From assembly GCF_023100805.1 (NCBI RefSeq), contig NZ_CP095855.1, positions 4,071,001 through 4,135,000 on the forward strand: a DNA stretch of 64,000 bases, read 5' to 3'. The DNA is from Chitinophaga filiformis (GTDB lineage: Bacteria; Bacteroidota; Bacteroidia; Chitinophagales; Chitinophagaceae). Below are positions 52,093 to 60,650 of this stretch, one piece after another. Numbering within the stretch: the stretch's first letter is position 1; each line of letters starts with the position of its first letter. Both the position numbers and the translations under genes were made by a program. The notes below the pieces were generated by a model. It saw only the letters and a program-made list of their open reading frames with translations. It was not told the origin of the DNA and searched no databases.

Positions 52093-52272
52093 GAGATGAT
52101 CAGGCGCAGCACCCGGTACTTCCTTCAACAGGAAAGGTATCGGGCGGCCAGGTGATCGAAATACGGCCAGGGAGCGGTATACATGCAACTTTTTTGCAGC
52201 TGAAGTGTCCTTAGATAACAACGTTACTTTCGTTCAACGGAACCACACACTTTACCTCTAAAATTGTTGAAC

Positions 52273-54285
52273 ATGTCAATTTCATCTCTTAAAGCAATAT
52301 GCATCGCTGTATTATGCATCCATTGCTGCCTGCACTCAATGGCTCATAACGGGAGTGTGGCATTTGCTTATCCGCTGGGTAAGATCACTGTTGACGGAGA
52401 TCTTTCTGACTGGCCGAAAGATGCAACCAGGTATATGATCGCCATGCATCTTTCGGATACCAAACCCAAAGATGATGCTGATTTCTCGGGGTTCTTCCAA
52501 TTGGGTTACCGCCTGGATGACCAGTCCTTATATGTGGCATTTACGGTAAGGGACGATGACTTTATGGAAGATACATCCGAAAATGTAAAATGGAATACGC
52601 AGGATGGACTTGAGGTGAGCATCGATGCCCGCCATTTGCTGACGGGTTCGGGAGTGGCCTCATTTATGTACAGTAAGAAACTCCGCAATACAAATAACGC
52701 CTTCTATGACCCTTTTGCCAGTGCAGCATCCTGGAATATTGTGGAGGTTGCCATGACGCGGAAGGGAGATATGCGCTTCTATGAATGGCGCATTCGCCTG
52801 GGAAATGAATTGTCTGCCGGGAAGTCCATGGGATTTGACTTTCATGTATTCGACAGGGATCAGGACGGCAGTTTTTCCTGGTCGGCCTGGGGAAAAGGAG
52901 GCGCCAAATATATGAATCCAAACAGCCTCGGCGATATTATCTTTTTGCCCAATGATGCAAAATTGTCTACTGTGTCTGGTAAAATGAGTTGGGACAAACA
53001 TACAGCTGCTAAGTTGCCTGGCCAGGTACGGCTGAGGTCTGTGGATAATCCAAAATTATGGACAGCCGCAGCAATAGATAGCCTGGGCAATTACTCCATA
53101 ACAGTTCCTGCCGGGAAATATGAGCTCTTATTTTCTGACCGTTATTATCAATCTGATGACAAGCTATATGCCGTAGCCTATAAGACGCCTCTTACTTTTG
53201 TAGCCAAACCCGGGCAAAAAACAGTAGCGCCTGATATTGTTCTTCCCCTGGCGCCGGTGCCCGACCTGATTCCCGATAAAGGTGTACTGTTTGATTTTAC
53301 TGCTGATAATCCCGGGAAGGTAGATAGCTTTATTGAGGCTTATCGCGATTACTATGGGATACCCGGCGTTTCGCTTGCTTTGATCAGGGATGGGAAGCTG
53401 ATATATCATAAAACATATGGGGTCACTAACGCTATGACAGGGGCAAGGGTGAATGACAGTACACTGTTTGAAGCTGCTTCAATTACAAAGCCTGTGTTTG
53501 CCTTAGCTGTAGAAAAGTTGGCTGAACGTGGGGTGATTGATCTCGACAAGCCTTTATACCAATATCTTCCCTACAAGGACATAGAATACGATGACCGCTA
53601 CAAGCTGATCACTGCAAGACATGTACTGACACATCGCACCGGCTTCCCCAATTGGCGTGATGGTAAACTGGTCATTAAATTTACGCCCGGAACAGCGTTT
53701 GGTTATTCCGGGGAAGGCTTTGAATACCTCAAAATGGTAGTGGAAAAGATCACGGGTAAGAGTGTAGAGCAAGTGTTGCAGGAAGAAGTGATACAGCCTG
53801 TCGGACTATACCATACATTCTTCTCAAAGAATGATTCCCTGCAGCGGATGGTGGCATATGGCCACTTTGATGGAAGGCCCAGTAACAACGACCTGCCGGA
53901 AAAACCAGGTATGGCTTATTCCATGCATACGGAAGCGCAGATCTTTACACGGTTTATGTTGTATCTGTTGGAACAGCAGGGGCTTAAACCAGAGACTTAC
54001 AATATGATCATGTCAAAGCAATCGGAATATGATTTTACAAATTGGACGCACAAGCCCAAGGTGCCTACATATATGGGTATGAGCCTTGAAATAAGGGAAA
54101 CGCCTTTCGGTAAAACGTTTGGCCATGGCGGTAATAACGGGGATTTCAAATGCCGGTTTGAAGTTTATAAGGACCTGAAGATGGGATATGCCATTTTCAC
54201 CAACTCAAACACATCTGATGCATTACTGGAGAACATTCATTCGTTCCTGGTAGAAGGGAAGGATAAAGACATAGCAAAAGAATGA
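52273..54285 (+). CDS. CBM9-like and serine beta-lactamase-fold fusion protein, exported
   Basis: The ATG at 52273 gives a 670-residue protein; an upstream TTG would add only three residues. A signal peptide (to about residue 25) is followed by a carbohydrate-binding module family 9-like domain (about 30-230; ITVDGDLSDWPKDATR, LDDQSLYVAFTVRDDDFMED, DGLEVSIDAR), a short beta-sandwich of the carboxypeptidase-regulatory kind (NPKLWTAAAIDSLGNYSITV), and a beta-lactamase-fold hydrolase with SITK (about residue 405), YSG and HGG motifs. The third motif is GHGGNNGDF. Fusing a glycan-binding module to a serine hydrolase suggests that it acts on cell-wall or polysaccharide-linked ester or peptide substrates. 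Confidence 0.8.
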   Translation: MSISSLKAICIAVLCIHCCLHSMAHNGSVAFAYPLGKITVDGDLSDWPKDATRYMIAMHLSDTKPKDDADFSGFFQLGYRLDDQSLYVAFTVRDDDFMEDTSENVKWNTQDGLEVSIDARHLLTGSGVASFMYSKKLRNTNNAFYDPFASAASWNIVEVAMTRKGDMRFYEWRIRLGNELSAGKSMGFDFHVFDRDQDGSFSWSAWGKGGAKYMNPNSLGDIIFLPNDAKLSTVSGKMSWDKHTAAKLPGQVRLRSVDNPKLWTAAAIDSLGNYSITVPAGKYELLFSDRYYQSDDKLYAVAYKTPLTFVAKPGQKTVAPDIVLPLAPVPDLIPDKGVLFDFTADNPGKVDSFIEAYRDYYGIPGVSLALIRDGKLIYHKTYGVTNAMTGARVNDSTLFEAASITKPVFALAVEKLAERGVIDLDKPLYQYLPYKDIEYDDRYKLITARHVLTHRTGFPNWRDGKLVIKFTPGTAFGYSGEGFEYLKMVVEKITGKSVEQVLQEEVIQPVGLYHTFFSKNDSLQRMVAYGHFDGRPSNNDLPEKPGMAYSMHTEAQIFTRFMLYLLEQQGLKPETYNMIMSKQSEYDFTNWTHKPKVPTYMGMSLEIRETPFGKTFGHGGNNGDFKCRFEVYKDLKMGYAIFTNSNTSDALLENIHSFLVEGKDKDIAKE

Positions 54286-54339
54286 AGAAATTTTATTGTC
54301 ATTGAGTAATTGGTTAAATTGGAAGGAAAATAATGCATC

Positions 54340-55185
54340 ATGAAAGCTTCATCCAACACCAATATCTTTCCTTGTATATGGTTTGACGGGAAGGCCAGCG
54401 AGGCATTTAATTTTTATGTTTCGGTTTTTCCCAATTCAAAGATCACAGACGAGAACCCGATCGTTGTCAAAGCCCTGCTGGATGGCACAGAACTGATGGG
54501 CCTGAACGGAGGGCCTATATACAAGCCCAACCCGGCTATTTCCTTCATGTGGATCTCTAACGACAAAGTAGCGATTGCGCAGGTATGGGAGAAACTGACC
54601 CGGGAAGGCAACATATTAATGCAGTTGGACAGCTACCCCTGGAGTGCGAGTTATGGCTGGGCGGTAGACAAGTATGGCGTCAGCTGGCAATTGTATTATG
54701 GGCCGGACGACTGGAAATATAATAAGCTCGTGCCCACGCTGATGTTTTGCGGGGCTCAGCAGGGCCGGTGTCAGCAGGCGCTTGATTTCTACGAAAAAAC
54801 GTTTCCGTCCTATAAAAATGAGGGACTCCTTCGTTACTCAGAAGGAGAGATGACAGGGCAGATCCAGCATACGCAATTTACCGTCAACGGTCATTTGCTG
54901 ATGGCGATGGATAGCGGTGTGCCTCAGCAGTTCACATTTACGGAAGGGGTTTCCCTGGTGCTGGAGTGTGATGATCAGCAAACTATAGACTATTACTGGG
55001 ATACCTTTACAAAAAGCGGGGAAGAAAGCATGTGTGGTTGGTGTAAAGACCCTTTCGGCGTAAGCTGGCAGGTAGTACCCAAAAATATAGGCCAGTTGCT
55101 GTTTAATTCTTCAAATCCGCAGAAATCGCAGGAAGCACTCATGCAAATGCGGAAGATAGAAATAGCAGAGCTGCAGCAACCCTAG
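54340..55185 (+). CDS. Two-domain VOC (glyoxalase/PhnB-like) protein
   Basis: A 281-residue protein with two PhnB-like VOC domains: the first starts IFPCIWFDGKASEAFNFYVS, the second PTLMFCGAQQGRCQQALDFY, and each ends in a segment of the type DPFGVSWQ (or KYGVSWQL). This double arrangement is typical of bacterial 3-demethylubiquinone-9-methyltransferase-like VOC proteins. A purine-rich GGAAGGAAAA lies 18-8 bases upstream of the ATG. The substrate is unknown. Confidence 0.9.
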   Translation: MKASSNTNIFPCIWFDGKASEAFNFYVSVFPNSKITDENPIVVKALLDGTELMGLNGGPIYKPNPAISFMWISNDKVAIAQVWEKLTREGNILMQLDSYPWSASYGWAVDKYGVSWQLYYGPDDWKYNKLVPTLMFCGAQQGRCQQALDFYEKTFPSYKNEGLLRYSEGEMTGQIQHTQFTVNGHLLMAMDSGVPQQFTFTEGVSLVLECDDQQTIDYYWDTFTKSGEESMCGWCKDPFGVSWQVVPKNIGQLLFNSSNPQKSQEALMQMRKIEIAELQQP

Positions 55186-55226
55186 CAATACATTCCTCAT
55201 AACAGGCGAAAACAAGCCCTTTATTT

Positions 55227-55274
55227 GCCCGAAATACTTTTCCCGGCCGTCAGGCAGGGAGAAGTATTTCGGGC
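55227..55274. terminator. Bidirectional terminator between VOC and DUF2652 genes
   Basis: GCCCGAAATACTT (55227-55239) pairs with AAGTATTTCGGGC (55262-55274), with extra pairing inside the loop, between convergent stops. Confidence 0.85.
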
Positions 55275-55298
55275 TTTATATGCCCTGACAGGCCGTTG

Positions 55299-56381
55299 TC
55301 AGAATTCCAGCGGCAGTACCATCTTCTTCACAATAGGTTCCAGGTTTTCGAGCGACTGGCGAAGGCTGTTCTGCAGATTATTTTTCTCTAAAAGATTAAA
55401 CAACAGCTGTCGTACCGGATTTTTAGGGATGTAGACATCCAGTATCAGGCGGGAGCGGCCATCGGGCGCTTTTTCAATAGTGTAATAGGTCGAGCTTTTC
55501 CGCTTTTCGTCCGTCTCACTGAATAATATCTTCTCTTCAGGGTTATAGGAAAAGCTGCTTGTAAACATCATTATTTTCTGACCATTCTCCATTACATGCT
55601 GGTGGCGGCTGCCTACGCCCGGCAGAAAATGCTCCACCTCATTGACTTCTTTTAAACCTACCTGCCATTGGTGGCGAAACTCGAAATGAACGACAGTAAA
55701 GCAAAGCGTTTTAATGTCGACGTCGTAATCTTTAAATGCAGACACTACTTTTACCTTATCCGAGAGCTCCAGCTGTGGGTCGGGCTCAGGTGGCAGCTCT
55801 TTTCGTAACTGGCCTAACTGCGTGTAGTGGAAGGGTATTTCACCCGTTTCGGTCTGCTTGGCGCTGGTATCCCACTTCATCCATGCAGCCAGTCCGGCGG
55901 GAGGTGTATCCTGCAGCAGGTTATCTGTTACCAGCCAGTATTCATGCTGGTTAATATCGTTTTTCAGAAGCTGGTGAGCAACGATCACATCTTTTCCTAT
56001 CAGCTTGCTGAAGTTCTTTACGTTATAGGTCGTGAACTCACCGTAGTGGGTGATGATCTTCAGGGTAAGGTCCACCGCAGATACGCATGCCCTGCATTGG
56101 CATATTTTTCGGTGGTCGTATGCATTCAGATGCCGGTGGAATTCGCAGAACATTTTTTCCACCTGTTTATATAATGCTTCCAGTTCCAGTGGGGCCCCGA
56201 ATTTATAGAACAGAATAGCGTCTCCTTCGATCTCAGAGATTTCAAGACCGGTATTATTGGCATTAATCAAGACCTCCAGCAACTGTTGTATGATATGCCG
56301 GCTATGATCGATCTCTATTTCGTTCACAAAACGGGTAAAGCCACTTATATCCGGAATAAAAAGCAGCCCTTTATTCTCCAT
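55299..56381 (-). CDS. DUF2652 protein: cyclase-like domain plus SRPBCC-like domain
   Basis: From the ATG at 56381 the protein has 360 residues starting MENKGLLFIPDISGFT. The N-terminal domain (about 1-170) has the class III nucleotidyl cyclase fold with both metal-binding aspartates in place: Asp11 (PDISGFT) and Asp54 (EIEGDAILFY), and IGKDVIVAHQLLKN in the position of the substrate-binding region. A CQCRACV segment lies at about residue 105. The C-terminal ~140 residues look like a START/SRPBCC domain (VDIKTLCFTVVHFEFRHQWQ). The frame is open 33 codons upstream, but the family starts at MENK. Whether it makes a cyclic nucleotide is unknown. Confidence 0.8.
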   Translation of the reverse strand: MENKGLLFIPDISGFTRFVNEIEIDHSRHIIQQLLEVLINANNTGLEISEIEGDAILFYKFGAPLELEALYKQVEKMFCEFHRHLNAYDHRKICQCRACVSAVDLTLKIITHYGEFTTYNVKNFSKLIGKDVIVAHQLLKNDINQHEYWLVTDNLLQDTPPAGLAAWMKWDTSAKQTETGEIPFHYTQLGQLRKELPPEPDPQLELSDKVKVVSAFKDYDVDIKTLCFTVVHFEFRHQWQVGLKEVNEVEHFLPGVGSRHQHVMENGQKIMMFTSSFSYNPEEKILFSETDEKRKSSTYYTIEKAPDGRSRLILDVYIPKNPVRQLLFNLLEKNNLQNSLRQSLENLEPIVKKMVLPLEF

Positions 56382-56525
56382 GTCCTGTTTTTTTCTAAAG
56401 TTAGTAAAAAAGTCCTGTAGCGGTTCGAACGGCTTAAGATAGTAGATGTGCAGCATCTGCAACAATGCAAAGAGGCGCACCCGGCTTCCGGATGTGCCTC
56501 TTTATATGAATAGCAAATATCTGTT

Positions 56526-57116
56526 TTATTGAAGCTGGACGTGGTACACGATGTAGCCTTTGGCATAGTTCGCAGGGTCATGCTGTACATAGACCTTGAG
56601 CGGCGTCCGGGGACCGGCGGTGTTGATCATTTGTAAGCCCTTTTCGACCGCTTTGCCGAGATCTGCCTGCACAGAAGCATCGGCGGGCTTAAGCTGGTAA
56701 TCGAGGTAGGAATAACCGGCGGCATCTTTTCTTAGAAAGAAAGCATCTCCGTCGCCGATCCATCCAAACAGAGGCAATGCGAAAGTATCCGTTCCCTGGT
56801 ATTTTTCCCTGGCAAGTGTTTTTATATAATCAAACGTGTAAGAAGGGTAATCCGCCCAACCCGATGGCGTAGCCACCACTTTTGCCTTAACTATGTACAC
56901 ATAGCCCTTTTCGCGTTCGTCGAAATTTTTCAAATAGGTATGAAGCGACTCATCTCTTTTGGCATTTATGGATATCCGTTGGTCTCCGGCTGTTGTGTAA
57001 TGATCAAGAAAGAGCTCTACTACCTGGCCATCTTTAGGTTTTGAAGGGTTAAAGTCATCTTTGGAACAGGCTACAAAAAGGAAAGCAAGGGAAAGGAGGA
57101 GATAAAAATGTTTCAT
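56526..57116 (-). CDS. Exported lipoprotein, hypothetical
   Basis: From the ATG at 57116 the protein has about 196 residues with a lipoprotein signal peptide (LAFLFVACS, Cys17). The mature part has a central FGWIGDGDAFFLRKDAAGYS and a C-terminal strand pair with LKVYVQHDPANYAKGYIVYHV. I recognise no family. The frame runs 21 codons further, but these are not signal-like. Its stop lies 145 bases from the start of the DUF2652 gene on the same strand. Confidence 0.65.
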   Translation of the reverse strand: MKHFYLLLSLAFLFVACSKDDFNPSKPKDGQVVELFLDHYTTAGDQRISINAKRDESLHTYLKNFDEREKGYVYIVKAKVVATPSGWADYPSYTFDYIKTLAREKYQGTDTFALPLFGWIGDGDAFFLRKDAAGYSYLDYQLKPADASVQADLGKAVEKGLQMINTAGPRTPLKVYVQHDPANYAKGYIVYHVQLQ

Positions 57117-57213
57117 GATACAGCGGTGATATAGTTGATCAAATGGATGTTTGCAGGTAAAACGTCCATTGGGAGGCAAAAGTTACAGCTGCAGGACATC
57201 CAGCGCATCATGA

Positions 57214-57660
57214 TCAGAAAAGGGCGGCCTGGCTTTCCTGTATGAGCTCCCAGCTTCCTTCCGCAATCTCCGCTTCAAGTTCCTCGTCATCCCAGCCGCA
57301 ATAGCCGATAAATATCCTGATATCCTTTTCTGTGATAGTATTGTCGTTAATGTATTGCATAGCAGCCTTAAAATCGCCCCCCAGGTGGATATGAGCTGTT
57401 ACCGGATCGCCTCCTTTTATCAGGTCGGGGCGCTGATGTATAAAATACAGGTGCTCCTGATCCACAGGGCCACCTTCATACAGGGGGAAGGGAGCACAGT
57501 TGCTGAACTCCACCAGTTCATTGATCCGCCTTGGAAAAAGCCTGTTCGTAACGAAGCCCATGGCGCCTTTTTCGTTGTGCTCGGTAATGAAAATAACGGT
57601 CTGCTCAAAAAAGGTATCATCGAGGAGTGATGTACTGCGTAAAAATGTACCTGCGTTCAT
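57214..57660 (-). CDS. yqgE: YqgE/AlgH family protein
   Basis: A 148-residue protein, somewhat shorter than the roughly 185-residue average, with the family's landmarks in order: GTFLRSTSLLDDTFFEQTVI, EHNEKGAMGFVTNRLF, LYEGGPVDQEHLYFIHQ, and RIFIGYCGWDDEELEAEIAE. The family's biochemical role is unresolved. The gene stands alone, with a region of inverted repeats upstream of its start. Confidence 0.9.
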   Translation of the reverse strand: MNAGTFLRSTSLLDDTFFEQTVIFITEHNEKGAMGFVTNRLFPRRINELVEFSNCAPFPLYEGGPVDQEHLYFIHQRPDLIKGGDPVTAHIHLGGDFKAAMQYINDNTITEKDIRIFIGYCGWDDEELEAEIAEGSWELIQESQAALF

Positions 57661-57708
57661 AAAGTGAAGTTAGGACAATGCTGACAGAATTAACGAACTA
57701 TTAGGTAT

Positions 57709-57815
57709 TTGATGTCAGGTATTACAAATTTATTTAGTAAGTTTGACTAAATGATCCGGAAGAGTTCCCATATTAACAATACAGATGCTGTCAGGTACGT
57801 AATACCTGATATCAG
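57709..57815. promoter_or_regulatory. Inverted-repeat cluster upstream of yqgE and the 57988 gene
   Basis: TTGATGTCAGGTATTAC at 57709-57725 and its inverted near-copy at 57799-57815 (15 of 17 match) flank a palindromic CAGGTA-CGTAA-TACCTG at 57792-57808 and an ATTTAGT/ACTAAAT pair at 57732-57752. A TAAGTTTG at 57738-57745 could be a plus-strand -7 element. The arrangement suggests a regulatory region for both directions, in a 327-base gap with no gene. Confidence 0.5.
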
Positions 57816-57987
57816 CAACTGCTTTACCTGGTCATTCCCGGAATTTATCCCCTTTTGTGTAGACCTGTACTACTTCTCCAACTTTAAAGACTTTAACAGG
57901 TTTGCCCAGGCCTGATTGCTCCAATAGCCTGGGATATTGTATTCAATCTTATTTACTGTTAGTACTTAACGTGTAAAAGTTATTGCC

Positions 57988-58152
57988 ATGTACCGGAAAC
58001 AACGGGTTTCAGCTGGCAGAGCTGTCGCGCTGTTGGCGCTATTGAGCGCCATTTCAGTGGAGCGGGGCCTGATCGCCAGTCCTAAATGGTATTTTATATT
58101 ATGCATCACTGCCCCGGTAATGCTGTTGTACGGCTTTGCCCGGAACAGGTGA
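57988..58152 (+). CDS. Small membrane protein, 54 residues
   Basis: A short frame that opens with MYRKQRVSAGRAVALLALLS and ends in LLYGFARNR. Two hydrophobic segments (about 13-22 and 36-49) are flanked by arginines and lysines, giving a positive-inside hairpin. It is followed after 25 bases by the 58178 gene. The family is unknown; it is called because the frame has proper spacing and membrane topology, but it could be chance. Confidence 0.4.
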   Translation: MYRKQRVSAGRAVALLALLSAISVERGLIASPKWYFILCITAPVMLLYGFARNR

Positions 58153-58177
58153 TGATACCGTGTTGTAAAAAATTATC

Positions 58178-58705
58178 ATGTCACTGGCAGATGTGTTTAT
58201 CCTGCTCTCAGCAGCTGCTTTTTTATGTTATTGCTTGCTGACAGCTATTCGAAACAGACAAAAACAAAGAAAGATGAAAAGATTGCTTGATTATTTCAGC
58301 AGGCTTGGATCAAAATATAACCTCTCCTTCTCAAGCCAGGAAGTGTTGAGGAACTGTATCATTGGCCTGGATGGAGTACAGAGAAAACTACTGGTATTGA
58401 ACGGTATCAATAACGGCGTGCTTACAGAGCAGGTCATAGATCTGAACGAGGTCACCAACTGTTCCGTAAAAAAACAATATGGCCATATCCAGGTAAATGG
58501 CCTGAGAAAGCGGAGGCTGGAACAATATCTTGAGAAGATGACCTTACATTTTAAGTTCCTGCTGGACAAGCCACCTGCGGATGTCCAGTTCTTTAAACAG
58601 GCAGAAGACAATATCAGCGAACTCTCGGAACTGGAGAATAAAGCCGAGAAATGGAAGGTGATCCTGTCCAAGATGTTGCCGGTATCGCTGAAGAAGAGCG
58701 CCTGA
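58178..58705 (+). CDS. Hypothetical protein with N-terminal membrane anchor
   Basis: A 175-residue protein with one membrane helix at about residues 5-22 and a soluble alpha/beta domain (LLDYFSRLGSKYNLSFSSQE, QRKLLVLNGINNGVLTEQVI, HIQVNGLRKRRLEQYLEKMT). It is probably anchored to the inner membrane with the domain in the cytosol. Conserved family not recognised. It lies between the 54-residue protein and the GreA/Rnk-like gene, all on the plus strand. Confidence 0.6.
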   Translation: MSLADVFILLSAAAFLCYCLLTAIRNRQKQRKMKRLLDYFSRLGSKYNLSFSSQEVLRNCIIGLDGVQRKLLVLNGINNGVLTEQVIDLNEVTNCSVKKQYGHIQVNGLRKRRLEQYLEKMTLHFKFLLDKPPADVQFFKQAEDNISELSELENKAEKWKVILSKMLPVSLKKSA

Positions 58706-58862
58706 CAATGCCGGTGATCAATGGGATGGTGCCGTCGGTTCGCAATACAAACGTTGCCGTTGCGAGCGGGTTGTTAGCCAGTGGTGCCGTCTGGCATCTA
58801 TCAGCATTCTATTGCGCCCGGGGTACACTGATCCCCCAATTATCAATGTTAAATCAAAACGT

Positions 58863-59252
58863 ATGAAAATGAAAAAAGAACAATTAGTGATAAAGAAAGA
58901 GGATTTCGATATCCTTACAACATACATCAGAAATGGAGGACACCGCCAGTCAATTGACAGAAGTCGTGTAACAGAACTGGAAACCGAACTGAAAAAAGCA
59001 AAGCTGGTGCCCAGGGAGAATTTTCCTGATACCGTAGTGGGACTTAATTCTACTGCTGTTGTCAAGGATATGGAGACACAACGTATACTGGCGGTTACGA
59101 TCGTTACGCCCGACAAGGCAGACATCAGCCAGAACAAGATATCCGTACTTGCGCCTATCGGTACCGCCTTACTGGGATTTCAGAAAGGGAAGCAGATCAG
59201 CTGGCAGGTGCCGGCAGGAGAAAAGAAACTGTTGATACTGGATGTTTTTTAA
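58863..59252 (+). CDS. GreA/GreB C-terminal domain (Rnk-like) protein
   Basis: From the ATG at 58863 the protein has 129 residues. The C-terminal part (about 50-129) has the FKBP-like GreA/GreB C-terminal fold: PDTVVGLNSTAVVKDMETQR, SQNKISVLAPIGTALLGFQK and ISWQVPAGEKKLLI. The N-terminal coiled coil is short, as in Rnk rather than GreA. Such proteins bind RNA polymerase or act as regulators of nucleoside diphosphate kinase. A longer reading from 58812 adds an unlikely extension. It is convergent with the efflux operon. Confidence 0.85.
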   Translation: MKMKKEQLVIKKEDFDILTTYIRNGGHRQSIDRSRVTELETELKKAKLVPRENFPDTVVGLNSTAVVKDMETQRILAVTIVTPDKADISQNKISVLAPIGTALLGFQKGKQISWQVPAGEKKLLILDVF

Positions 59253-59264
59253 ACACATGCCAGT

Positions 59265-60650
59265 TTATCGCCAGCCACCTCCTAATGCACGGTAGAGAGA
59301 TACGATTGCCAATAATTGTTGCTCACGGTCGCTCACCTTGTTCAGTTGAGCGATCAGCAGATTTTGCTGTGCCGTCAATACTTCTGTGTAATTAGCGAAA
59401 CCATAGCGTACGAGTTCCTGTGTGTATTCTACTGACTTCCGCAGGTTCTCCAGCTGCAGGTTCCTGTCTGCTGCTTTTTGCCCTGCCATCTGGTAAGAAT
59501 ATATGGCATTGGAGACGTCTTCTCCCGCTGTCAGTACGGTATTTTTAAAATTTAAGGCTGCCTGCTGCTGTTGCTCACGGGCGGCACGCAGCCTTGCTTT
59601 ATTGACGCCCTGGTTAAAAACAGGCTGGCTTAAACCAGCCGTCAGGTTACTGAGCCAGGAACCCACTCCCCAGAAAGAACTCATGCTCGCATACCCTGCA
59701 GATGCACTCAATGTCAGTGAAGGATAGAAATAAGTGCGGGCAACATTCGTTAATTCAAAGTAGTAACGCAGGTTATGCTCTGCTGCTTCTACATCCGGCC
59801 TGTTGGCGAGCAGTTGTGCCGGCACGCCTGTTTGCAGCAGTGTAACAGGATGCTGGCTGTCGAGAGTGGTCCTGCTCACCGGTCCCGGAACATTCCCCAG
59901 TAACAGGTTCAGTTGGTTCTCCGTTTCCCGGATAGACCGTTTCAGGTCGGGAATAGTAACCGATACAGCATATTTGCTCGCTTCACTCTGTACAATTGCC
60001 GCTCCGGTCACAGTGTTGGCAGTTTTCAGCTCTTTCATGATATCTACCGTTTTCTGCCAGTTCTTTACGCTTTCCTGTGTAATAGCGAGTTGCTGGTCCA
60101 GCGCCAGCAAGGTATAATAACTGCTGGCAATACCTGCTACCAGCGAGGTCTGTATGGCGCGGGCATTTGCTTCGGCCTGCAGCAGATTGGCAAGACTGGC
60201 CCGTTTGGCGCTTTTCAGTTTTCCCCAGATGTCGGCTTCCCAGCTGGCCGTTAGGGTTGTCTGATATAGGCTGTTTGTAACGGCTTTCCCGATGGACTGC
60301 GGATCAGACGATCCGGCAAAGGCAGCCGTTGGATCTGCGCTCAACGCCGGCAGGAACTGGAGCCTGCTTTGCTCATAAGCGGCTGCCGCCTGCCTGATAC
60401 GGGAATAGGCGGCCTGGAGGTTCAGGTTTTGGTTGATTCCTGTACTGATCAGCTGTTGGAGCAGCGTATCTGTAAATATCTCTTTCCAATGCAGGCTGGC
60501 CATATTAGTGGTATCTGTTTCGTCATTATCCCTGTAAAGGCCTTTTACGGCAGTTTGCTGTGGTGTATACTGTTTCGTTACCGAGCAGGATGTGATACCC
60601 GCCATGACTATCACCGTAATAAGGATGTCGCGTGTGAAATGCCGTTTCAT
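59265..60650 (-). CDS. RND efflux outer-membrane factor (NodT/OprM-like lipoprotein)
   Basis: A 461-residue TolC-family protein with a lipoprotein signal peptide (MAGITSCSV, Cys22). The mature protein has the two-fold repeat of the OEP fold with NQNLQAAYSRIRQAAAAYEQ, SWEADIWGKLKSAKRA, and in the second half AGLSQPVFNQGVNKARLRAA. It forms the trimeric outer-membrane channel for the RND pump. The start overlaps the stop of the permease gene by 4 bases, so it is translated as the last gene of the adaptor-permease-channel operon. No terminator is evident past 59265. Confidence 0.95.
   Translation of the reverse strand: MKRHFTRDILITVIVMAGITSCSVTKQYTPQQTAVKGLYRDNDETDTTNMASLHWKEIFTDTLLQQLISTGINQNLNLQAAYSRIRQAAAAYEQSRLQFLPALSADPTAAFAGSSDPQSIGKAVTNSLYQTTLTASWEADIWGKLKSAKRASLANLLQAEANARAIQTSLVAGIASSYYTLLALDQQLAITQESVKNWQKTVDIMKELKTANTVTGAAIVQSEASKYAVSVTIPDLKRSIRETENQLNLLLGNVPGPVSRTTLDSQHPVTLLQTGVPAQLLANRPDVEAAEHNLRYYFELTNVARTYFYPSLTLSASAGYASMSSFWGVGSWLSNLTAGLSQPVFNQGVNKARLRAAREQQQQAALNFKNTVLTAGEDVSNAIYSYQMAGQKAADRNLQLENLRKSVEYTQELVRYGFANYTEVLTAQQNLLIAQLNKVSDREQQLLAIVSLYRALGGGWR

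Noticed and set aside
58651..58866. 71-codon plus-strand frame between the 58178 and Rnk-like genes
   Set aside because: It overlaps the end of the upstream gene and its only later ATG gives a peptide without features.
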